Shown: piece by piece, positions 5,257 through 17,200 of the stretch
Numbering within the stretch: position 1 is the stretch's first letter
Layout: every line of letters begins with the position of its first letter
Virus record (IMG/VR): IMGVR_UViG_3300020470_000164
Location: 1 to 27,835 of that record
DNA: 27,835 nucleotides
DNA from: a virus
Direction: 5' to 3' (one strand)
Position numbers and translations under genes: made by a program
Notes under the pieces: model-generated
Told to the model about the DNA's origin: nothing
Seen by the model: only the letters and a program-made list of their open reading frames with translations
Database searches by the model: none

Positions 5257-8200
5257 ATGGCACAGAAACGGATTCCAGTTAATAAAACTGTAAAGGACCA
5301 ACTTCCTTCATATGTTAAGGAAGAAAGTCCTTTAGTTGGTGAATTTTTAAGTGCCTATTATCAAGGGCAAGAATATCAAGGTGGACCACTTGATATTGTT
5401 AATAATTTAGATACTTATATAAAATTAAATGAAGCTACCAATCTTGTAGGGTTTACCACACTCTCAAGTGCTGTTTCTTCGTCAGATACTGAGATAAACG
5501 TAAATAGTACTCAAGGATTTCCTCCTAGTTACGGATTATTGAAGATTAATGACGAAATTATCTCGTATACTGGTGTAGGAACTAATAAATTTACTGGTTG
5601 TATACGTGGATTTTCTGGTATTACGTCATTTACGAACCCAGACGAACCAGAAGAGTTCCTTTTTTCAGAATCTAAGGCAAAAGCACACGCAGTTGGCATT
5701 GGAACTTCCTCTGGTCAAGTAGAAAATTTAAGTGTTTTATTCTTAGAGGAGTTTTTAAAGAAGTCTAAAAAGCAATTTTTACCAGGATTCCAAAAAGATC
5801 TGAATACTGGGTTAAATCAACCTCAATTTATTAGACATTCTAAGGATTTTTATAACTCTAGAGGGACGGATGAGTCCTTCAAATTGATGTTTAAGTCACT
5901 TTGGAATGAAAATGTTGATATTATTAGACCAGCAGATTACGTAATATCTCCCTCAGACGCAAATTATAGAAAAACTCGTGATCTTATTGTAGAACCAATA
6001 CAAGGAGATCCAGCAGATTTGGTCAATATGACCCTTTTTCAAGATCCGTTTGAGAATCTTGCTAAAGCATATGGTCCTGTATCCGCCGTAGAACGCATCA
6101 GAGTGGGTCTTTTAACAGATACCTACTTTAAGGTAAGTATTGATGCTTCGTTCGGTACAGGCAGTTCTGACGAACTATTATATGGTAATTTTGGTGTACA
6201 TGCTAATTCTATGGCAGTTGGTGCTGTTGGAGCAGCACAAACCTATATTGACGTTGATTCCACCATAGGATTCCCTCAGAAGGGTTCTTTAACCTTTAAG
6301 TATAAGAATGGTACAACTGGAATTGCAACATATTCTAATACGACAATTAACCAGTTCTTAGGTGTTGTTGGAGTTACAACAACAATTAAAGATACTGAAC
6401 TTATTAAACAAAATACCTACGTTTACGCTCAAGGTAAAGCAGAAGAAAATGCAGGTATTACTACGAATGGTATAAGATGTAGGATTACTGGTGTATTAAG
6501 TGATTTGGAAATTCCAAATACTTATTATCAGAAAAAAGGTGCAAAAATAAAATTAAAATCTTTAGGTAAAGTAGCACCTATTGGTGATTTTAAATCTCTT
6601 GGTTGGATGAGTAATGTCCAAGCAAGATATAATCTTGAATCATCTCCTGGTGCTGCTGCAGGTGTGAATGTAGATACGGATGGTGTTTATCTTTATGATG
6701 CTTCTAATAATACATTTACTATAACAACCAAGGATTTTCATAGAATTAGAATCAATGAAACTGTAACTTTACAGAATAAAGATGCTACTCTAGATGGAAC
6801 ATATACTGTAACTGATGTTCTTAGTGCTAATAAAATTAGAATTAGGGGTGGTGCTATTGCTGTTGGAAATCGTGATAAGGTTATTAGTGTAACCAGATTA
6901 CAGAATAAACCCAATAATAATGGTACAGATCCTTGGAATAGTCATTCACATATAAACAATTATACTGCAAATATACAGAACGTGTATATGCAGGAGGTTG
7001 GTTATGCTCATACTGTTAGTACAATTAAGAATTTAGTTGCTTCTAACTCATTACCATCATTTGCTGATGCTCCATTTAACCCAAGTACGCAGAAAATTAG
7101 TCTTTCTGGTACATTTAATGGTGGTGATACGATAATTGGAATTACAACTGGTACAAAAGATCATAATTTCTTCACTGGTGATGCAATCTATTATACACCC
7201 CAAAAATATGATTCTGGATTAGTTCAATCATTACTTTTTCCTGAAGGATTGTATTTTGTAGAAAGAATTAACCATAATGACGTAAAATTAGCAAAATCTG
7301 CTTCTAACTTATATGATGGTAACTATCAGAAGATAAATGAGGATACTGTTCAGAGAACTATTACTAATAATATCTTTGAAAAGTATGATTTCCATAATAA
7401 GCAACTTTTACCACAAAAACTCTTTAGAGAACTTGATATTCCAGTTTATGATGGTAAAAAGTATCCAACAAATATTGGTTATAATGGAATATTAATTAAT
7501 GGTGTTGAGGTTTTAAGTTATAAATCTAGAGATCTTTGCTATTACGGAACACTTAATTCTGTTGATGTTATTGGTGGAGGAAGATATTATGATGTTATTA
7601 ATCCACCACAACTTGCTGTCAATGATGGTGGTATTGGATATGGTGCTACTGGATATGTTGCAACAAGAGGTAATTTCCAAGAAATTAGAATTTTAGACCC
7701 TGGTTTTGATTATACTGAGGTTCCTATAATTTCAATTAGTGGAGGTAATGGTAAAGGTGCGGAAGCAGAATGTAAATTATCAACAGTACCACATGAAGTA
7801 GTCTTTAATGCTGGTAATCTTTCTCAAACAGTCGCTATAGCAACTGATGTTATATACGATAATCCAGGATATAACGTTGGTTTCTTAACCTATCATAAGT
7901 TTAGAAATAATGAGAGAGTTGTATATGATACATTTGGTGAAAAAGGACTAGTTGGATTGGATACTGGTGCTGTTTATTACGTTAATACTCAGCAAAGATA
8001 TGGAACCACAGGATTCACAACTATAACAAGTTGGGTTGGATATGCTGGAACTACTTGGTATTCTAATAAGACTATTAGATTGCATACAGATCTTAATGAG
8101 TGTATTGCTGGTGTTAATACGGTATCAATAACTGCCTTTGGTGAAGGAAACCATGTATTTAGATCTTTAAATGGAAAGGCACAGGTAACTAGTATTAAAG

Positions 8201-11200
8201 TTACTAATCCTGGTGAAGGATATGAGAATAAGCAAAAAACTTGTCTTCCAGTAGGAATTAATACGGCACTTGATAGAATTACTATTGAAAATCATGATTA
8301 TAAATCTGGTGAAATTATCACTTATAATTCAGATACTGATGGAACTGCTATTCAAGGACTTTCTAGTGATAAAGAATATTATGTTGATGTTATAGACGAA
8401 AATACATTTAGATTAGCAACTGTTGGAGTTGGTACTACAGCAAAGGATTTCTACTATAAAACACGACAATATGAGAATTTAAGATCTGTTGGTGTTGCAA
8501 CTCATACTTTTAATTACCCACCAATTAAGGTAGAAATAACTGGTGCTGTTGGTATTAGTTCGATTGAAGGAAATACTTTCCAATGTATTCCTCAACCAAT
8601 TGTTAGAGGTGAAGTAACTTCTATTCACCTAACAGAAAATGGTGTTGGTTATGGATCTTCTGAAATATTGAATTTTAATAGACAACCAAATATTGATCTT
8701 TATACTGGAAGAAATGGTGAATTATTGCCTATTGTTGATGCTAAGGGTGAAATTATTGACGTTGCTATTAACAATAGAGGAGATTCTTATAATACACCAC
8801 CATCCATTTCTGTTGCAGGTGTTGGAACTGGTGCGGAGTTAGTTCCCGAAATTATTGATGGGCAAATCCGTTCAGTTAAGATTATTAAGAAAGGTGTTGG
8901 TTATGGACAGTCTACAACTGCTCTTACTGTAGAAGCAGCAGGTGAATTTGCAAGTTTCCTTGGTAATATTCAAACATGGCAAGTTAATGAGGTACAAAAG
9001 AATTATGCAAATATAGATGGTTCAGATGCTTTCTTAGATAAACCAACTCAAATTAGTCGTGGATTGCAAGCTTCATATGCATATGCTCCAAGAAGTTTAA
9101 GAAAGGTTATATATCAAAATGATGGTGATGGTAATGCAATTTATGGTAGTAGAGACCTAACTCTTCTAAATGGTTCAACTGAAGAAGATAAATCAAGACA
9201 TTCACCCATTATTGGATGGGCATATGATGGAAATCCCATTTATGGACCATATGGTTATGAAAAGAGCACTGGTGGAAATATAACTCAGTTAAGAAGTGGT
9301 TATTCTGTAGATCTTAAGACTAATAGACCTCCTACTTCTATTTTCCCACAAGAATTCTTTATAGAAGATTTTACATGGAATACAAATACTGATGAGAAAT
9401 ATTTGGATGAAAATAATGGAAGATATGGTATAACTCCAGAATATCCTAAAGGAACATATGCTTATTATGCTACATTTGATACTAGTTTAACATCTGGAAA
9501 TCTACCTTCTGGTCAAACTGATCCTTTTGCCAATTATAAGAAACCTGCTTTCCCATATTTACTTGGTAAGAATTATGATGCAACACCAAATGAATTTAAT
9601 ACGTTATCAAAGAATAATCAGGAAGAAATTGATCTGAATAAGACGACATGGGTTAGAAATACTGAACCATACGAATTACTTCAGGATGATAGTTATTATG
9701 ATTATTTGAAACAATCTTATAAGTATGTAACTCAAGATTCTACTGTTAAATACGCTGAAGAAGGTAAAATTGATAAAGTTGGAATTGTTACTGGTGGATC
9801 CAGTTATGCTGTTGGTGATAAACTTGTTTTTGAGGAAGAAGTTGCTGATAATTTCCAAGCAGTTGCTAGAGTATCAAAATTAGAAGGTCCTGGTATTGGA
9901 ACTATTAGTGTAACTAATACCAAATTGAATCATATTAAATTCTATCCATCTGCTGAAAGAAATAAATTTATTGGTATTCATACAACTCCAATTGGACTTA
10001 GAAATACTGATAAGGTTTATGTTTCTGGAATGTCTACCACTAATTCTAGTATTGGTGGTAGAACTTACAATATTGGAATTTCATCTGCAAGGTTAATTGT
10101 ATCTGAAGGTATTGGAACAGTTGGTGCTACTGGACTTGTTACTTACTTTAGTGTTCAGGGTAAGTTAGCGTATCCAAATGATCCTGCTAATGATACATCA
10201 ATAAGAGAAAATGATATCTTAACTGTTGGTATTGGTACTAGAAGAGAAGAAATTAAAGTATTATCTGTAGATTCTATATCAAATAGACTAAGAGTTCTAA
10301 GAAATCAGAATGGTACAACTTCACCTGAAGTTGATACTACTGGATTTGCACATTCAATTAGAACAAATATAGAAGAGCGTCCTAGAAAATTCACTATTGA
10401 TGTTGGGTTTGAAACTTCATTTAATAAAAATATTGATAAAGAATATTATTTTGATCCAAGAGAATCATTAGGATTGGGTACAACTGATGGTGTTGGTATT
10501 GGAACTACTGTAGTCTTTGAAAATCCTGGTGGTGGTGTGACTAAATTATTTGTTCCTTCACGTCATATTTACTTACCAAATCACAAATTACAAACTGGTG
10601 ATAGTGTAATTTACAATAGAAATACTGGAAACTCTATTGGTATTGCAACAAATCCACTTAATGCAGCAGCAGTTAATCCTTATACAACCAATTTGCCAGA
10701 GAATGTTCCTCTATATGTTGCAAAATTAGGTGTTGATTTTATTGGATTATCAACTGTTAGAGTTGGTTTAGGTACTGACGGAGATACTTCTTTCAATAAC
10801 GATATCTATACTGGTATTGCAGCAACAACAAAACATCAAGGATTGGTTTATTTCTTGGGTATTGGAACTGGTAGATACCATAGTTTAACCGTAAATTATG
10901 ATAGTACCGTTACAGGTTCTGCAGAAAAGAATCTAGTAACTGTTGCGGTAGGTGCAACACATGGATTAAAGAATAATGATACGGTTTACTTAACTGTTGA
11001 TGCTGGAATTACCACAACAGTACCTGTTAAGTACAATAAAGCAAACAGAAAACTAATTGCTAGAACATTAGATTTCACTGCTGCTGGTATTACAACTGCT
11101 TCATCAACAACGGATATTCCAAGTTCTATAACAATTTTAAATCATGAGATGACTACTGGACAGAGAGTTGTTCATACAACTTCTAGTGCTGCTGGTAATT

Positions 11201-14200
11201 TGGTAAATGATGAAGAATATTTTGTATATGTTATCAATAAAGATATTATTAAACTTTGTGGAAGTAGATTCCAAACAATACAGAAGAAACCTAAGTTTGT
11301 AGACATACCAACAACTGGTACTGGTACACTTAATTTGGTAAACCCACCATTAGAATTTTATAAAAATGGTACAGTAACATTTGATTTATCAGATTCTTCT
11401 TTAAGATATACTGTTGGTGCTACAAATTATCCTGCATTTGAGTTTAAACTATATAAAGATTCTAATTTTATTCATGAGTATACTTCAAATGAATTAGAAG
11501 AATCTTTTGAGGTTAATAGAACAGGTACAATTGGTGTTGATGGTAAAGTTACATTGAAAGTTAATCAATATACACCAAAAATACTTTATTATAATTTAAT
11601 TCCAACTACAGATAGTCAAAACTTAGATATAAACAAAGAACTTGTTTTAGATAAGAAACTTATTGGAAATAATGAAATTAATATTAAGACTAGTCGTTAT
11701 GCTGGTCAATATGATGTTCTTGCAACAACTTCTAGCGAGTTTACTTTTGATGTAGACAAATATCCAGAAGTTCCATCATATACGGCATCAGCAACAACAA
11801 AATTAGATTATCAAACAACTTCTAAGAATGCATATGGTCCTATTGCTCACATTGCTCTTGCTGATAAAGGAAGAGGATATAAGAGAATACCTGGAATCAG
11901 TACTGTAACAACAGACACTGGATCTGGTGCTATCCTAGAAGCATCTAGCACTAGTATTGGTGTACCAAAGACATTTGAAATTGAAAATATTGGTTTTGAT
12001 TATCCATCAGACTTTACATTAAGACCACAATCAAAACTTCCTTCAGTTATTAAAATTGAAGCACTATCTGGTTTTGAATCAATTGGTATTACTTCTTATG
12101 GTAGAGGTTATAACCAACCCCCTGCTTTGGTTGTAGTTGATGGTAGAACTGGATTAAAAGTTGATGATGTTGATTTAAGATACAATTTAGAAACACCAGA
12201 TGAACCAGGATATGTTGATATCATTCAGAATACCTATGGATTATCTAGTGTAACTCCAAGAATTATTCCTGTAGCGAATCCTAACGGAATTAGAGTTACA
12301 AGTTTGGTTTATGATGCTTCTACAGACACTGTAAAAGCAGAAATGAAGGTTGCTTACAGTCTTACTGAGGAATTCCCAATTGAAGTTGGTGATAGAGTAT
12401 TTGTTGAGAATGCTAGTGTTGGTGTTGGTTCAACTGGACAAGGATATGACTCTCAATATTATGGATATAATACTTTTGAAGTTACTCAAATCCACCAAAA
12501 CTTAGGTAATGTTGGTGTTGTTACTTACAGCATGGGTGGTAATGTTCCTTCTGGTGCAGTACCTGGTAATTTTGATTCTGCTAATTCTTCTGCGATATTA
12601 GTTAAAGAAAGAGATTTCCCACAATTTGCACCTAAGTTAGTACCCAATATCTTTAATGCGAATGAAACTCTTAAATCTGAGACTAGTGTTGGTCCTGTAC
12701 AAGGTCTTGCATATGAATATGATCCAGAAAGTAAGTGGTTAACTGTTGAAACATCGGGTGATTTTGAAGTTGATAGACTTATTGAATCTTTAGAAACTGG
12801 TGCTAAAGGAACAGTTTCTGAAATTGTTATGACATTTGATTCTAATTATATTCTTGATTATTTCTCTATAGTCAATAATGGTTGGGAATATCAAACTGGA
12901 TTCTTAAATGATAGTTTACAGAAAGTACATGATAACGAATATTATCAGAGTTTCTCATATGCGATTAAATCCAGAGTATTCTTTGATACTTGGAAAGATA
13001 TTGTTAATACATTAACTCATACTTCAGGGTTTAGGAAATTCAGTCAGTTACAAGTTGAATCTCAACTTCCTGTAGCAAATCAAAGTGCTATGGTTGTTGG
13101 TCTTGCAGGAACTGTTACTGGAATTATTAATATTCAGAATGAAGAGAGTTTGCATGAAGTTAATAACTTTGATTTAGTTACAGAGAACTTAAAGGATAGA
13201 TCTCCTGCTGCTGGTAATTTCTCTGATGAAATTACATTTAAGAATCGTATTTTGATGGATTATGCTGAATCTGTTGGAAATAGGGTTCTTAAAATAGATG
13301 ATCTTTCTTCAGAATTCAGTAGCAATCCAAGACAAGAACCTTGGTCTGAAGTTGCAAGATTTGATATTGCTAATAATAAAGAAAATAGATTTATTGTTTA
13401 TGTAAGAGATAGATTATATACTGACGAAAGGCAGATAATGATGGTTAATGCATTATTCGATCCTGTTAGTGGTAAATCATTAATTAACCAATATGGTGCT
13501 GTTGATACTGTTCTTGATTTGGGATCAATGGACACTGCTGTTGATGGTACTGATGCAGTTCTTCAATTCCATCCAATTAAGTCTGAGAAGAACAACTATA
13601 ATGTTATAACACTTTCATACAACCTTGATGAACTTGGATTTACTACATCATTAACTGCAATTGGTGCTACAACTATTGGATCTTCATCAAATCCACCAGG
13701 TGCATTGGTAAGTATTGGTTCATCTAACGTTTTAGGAACAGGTGGGCAGGAAATCAAGATTGCTACTGTTGGTACAGCGTCTACTACTGGTTTAGGAACT
13801 GCTGGTAATGCAACTAATGAGTTATACAACCCAAGATCTGCTAAAGTTATTGTTGCTATTGCTACAAGTGAAGGTTCTGTAGAATATGATGAATTAAGTA
13901 TGATCTATTCTGGTGTAGGTAATACCAGCATAGTATGGCACGAATATGGTCAATTAGCAATTCATAATAGAAGAGATAATCTTGCTGCAGAACCATTAGG
14001 TACATTCAGACCTTATGTTGTTGGTGTAGGAACCACTGCTGCTATAGAAATTGGATACACACCTAATGCTGGTATCCAAACTGCTTGGATTAACTCCATT
14101 ACCATTGGAATTTCATCAGAATCCTTTACTGGTATTGGAACTCTTCCATTACAAAATGCAGCGTTAATTGCTAAATCAACCACAATTCCATCTGCTGGAT

Positions 14201-17200
14201 CACCTGCTGCTGTTGGTATAGCAAGTTATAAGGATGATTTTGATGGTGCTTATGTTTTAGTACAAGTTAAAGACACTACGAATGATAGATATGAATTCTC
14301 TGAAGTAATGATGGTTGATGACGACAATACTGTCTCTATCAGTGAGTATGGTAATTTACAGGCAGGAGTTGGTGCATTTGAAGGTTTGGGTACTATCAGC
14401 GCAAGAAGAGCATCTGACGGTTCTTGTAAGTCTGAGTTAACGTTTACACCACCCGCTAATACTGCAGTAGAAGTTAAGACATTTGTTCAAGCACTTAAGG
14501 TTGAAGAAAATTCTGCAGATACGAATAAGATAGAACTTAATTCTGGTTCTATTCAGAGTAATTGGGATGTATATGGTGGAACATTCTATGATAAGAAGAC
14601 TGAATTTGGAATATTACATAGCGGAAATCAAGTATTTGAGAAGAATTTTGATGGATCTGATACTGATATTGTAGATTTGACGAATAACACCATTACAATG
14701 CCAAATCATTACTTTGTATCTGGTGAAGAAGTTACGTATTCAGTTAGAACTGCTATTAGTTGTGCTGCTACAACTGGTATTGGTACTACTGGAGACAGGA
14801 TAGGAATTGCTAACACATACTTTGCTGGAATAGGAGAAACTGTAGGATATCTTCCAGATTCAGTATTCATCATTAAAGTTGATAATACAAAGATTAAATT
14901 AGCAAGATCTGCAGAAGATGCATTAAAACAGATTGTTGTTCCTATAGATTTAACTTCTGTTGGTGTGGGAAGTACACATACAATTACAAGTAAGAACCAG
15001 AATACTAGAGGTTTAATTACAGTCGATAATATTATTCAAACACCTGTTGTGAATAGTGAGGTTAAGTCTGGATTATCAACGGATCTTGGTAAGAAAGTAG
15101 ATCTTCTCTATATGACTGGTATAACATCATTCTATAGTGGAGATGATATTAAGATCAATGATGAAATAATGAAGATAGTTGCTGTAGGTCCTTCTGCAGG
15201 TGCTACTAATGCTGTTAAGGTACATCGTCATTGGATGGGTACACAACTTGGATTCCATAGTGGATCTCCAACTGGAGTTGGTGATACAGTAACAAAACTT
15301 GTTGGTAATTATAATATTGTTGGAAATACCCTTAATTTCTCTGATGCACCATTTGGTGGAGAACCTCCTGTAGGTCATTCAACAAGTATGCCAGATGAAA
15401 GAGATTGGATTGGTATCACCACTTACTCAAGTTTCAGTGGTAGAGTCTTTATGAGATCTGGTGTTCTTGGATCTAATTACGATGCTTATACAACAAATCA
15501 TGTAATAGATGATCTATCAGAACAATTTGATAGTAAGAGCACTCAGCAGACCCTGAAGGTTGATGAATCTAATGTTACTGGTATTGCTACCAATAATGGT
15601 ATTGTTCTTATTAATGGTATTTTACAGGGTGCTGGTGCATTAGCAAATTATGATTTAATTGAAGCAGCAGGAATCACTTCAATTAGATGGACTGGTACAG
15701 CATCATCTACTGTATATGATCCAAATAATGCTACTGTTCCTGTTGGTGGTATTATAGTTTCTGTTGGATCAACTGAAGGTGAAGGATATCAACCATTAGT
15801 TTCTGCTGGTGCAACTATTCGTTTTGCTTCTTCTGGTGTTGTTACTTCTGTAAGTATTGGTAATACTGGTTCTGGTTATAGAGTAGTTCCTGGACCTATT
15901 ACGGGTATTGGAACAAGAGTTGGTATTGCAACAGAAGTTAAGGTTGGTGTAGCATTATCTAATACTGGAACTCCAACTATCCAATATATTGGTACTGCAG
16001 CAGTTGTTAATGGTAGTATTGTAAGTATTGCTGTTACATATACAGATCCAGTACCAGGATTCCCAGGAACTGCTTCTTCCACATTTGATGCAATAATTGA
16101 CGCACCATTACCTTATGAGAATATACCACTTTGGCATCATTCTTCTTCTCCAGGTGTTGCGGGAACAGGTGCATTAGCAAATATTACTGTTGGTATGGGT
16201 GGAAGTGTAATTGACTTTGAGATTACTAATACTGGTTATGGATATAAAGCAGGTGAAATTTTAACTATACCAACAACATATGCTACTGGTGCTGGATCAA
16301 CTGTTGGAATTCCTACAGCATCCAATTGGGATGGAGATCCTGCATTTAAGTTAACTTTAGATAGAGTTCATCATGACGAGTTCAGTATGTGGACTATGGG
16401 TGAAATTCAACCACTTGATGACTTCTCAAGTTACTTTGATGGTGTTAGAAAAGCATTCCCAATTACTGTTGGTGGTGATTCTTATGCTATTCAGGCAAAA
16501 ACAGGTTCTGGTATTGTAATTGCTGAGACATTAATTCTTACTATTAATGATGTTCTACAAGTACCTGGTGAAGGATTCACCTTTAATGGTGGTGGTACTA
16601 TAACAATGACTGAAGCACCTAAGAAAGGTGATACCTGTAACTTCTTCTTCTATAGAGGAACTGGTGGTGCTGACGTGCTTGATAGAGATATTATTGAAAC
16701 TGTTAAAATGGGTGATGACCTGACAGTTGGTTCTGATCGCGCATTTAACCCTATCGATAGGTTTGAGAATCCAAGAACAGTTTCAGAAGTTAAATCCTCA
16801 GACCAAGTTGATACTAACCAATACTATGGTGTTGGATTGGGAGATGATGCCACAGAATCAAGACCTGTTAAATGGTCTAGACAACTTGAAGATAAGTACA
16901 TTGATGGTAGAGTTGTTCGTAAGGATCGTCCTTTATATGAACCAAATTTATACCCAACAGCATACTTAATTCAGGGAGTTGGTATTGGTTCCACTACTGT
17001 TTGGGTTGATAACTGCAAACCATTCTTCGATCCATTAAATGAAAACCCAGTTAATAGAGGTTTCCAGAAAGATATTCAAATCGTTAATGCAAGTAATGAG
17101 TATGAAATATTTGCTGGTGCAGCTGCAACTGCTATAGTTTCTGCTGCTGGTACTATACAATCAATTGCTATAGGTGATAGTGGTAGAGGATATACAGCAA

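Noticed and set aside
15127-15378. Minus-strand open frames inside the giant genes (e.g. 9676-9858, 13596-13829, 15127-15378, 24786-25076, 26854-27096)
   Set aside because: Shadows of the long + strand genes; low complexity, no start signals, no independent support.
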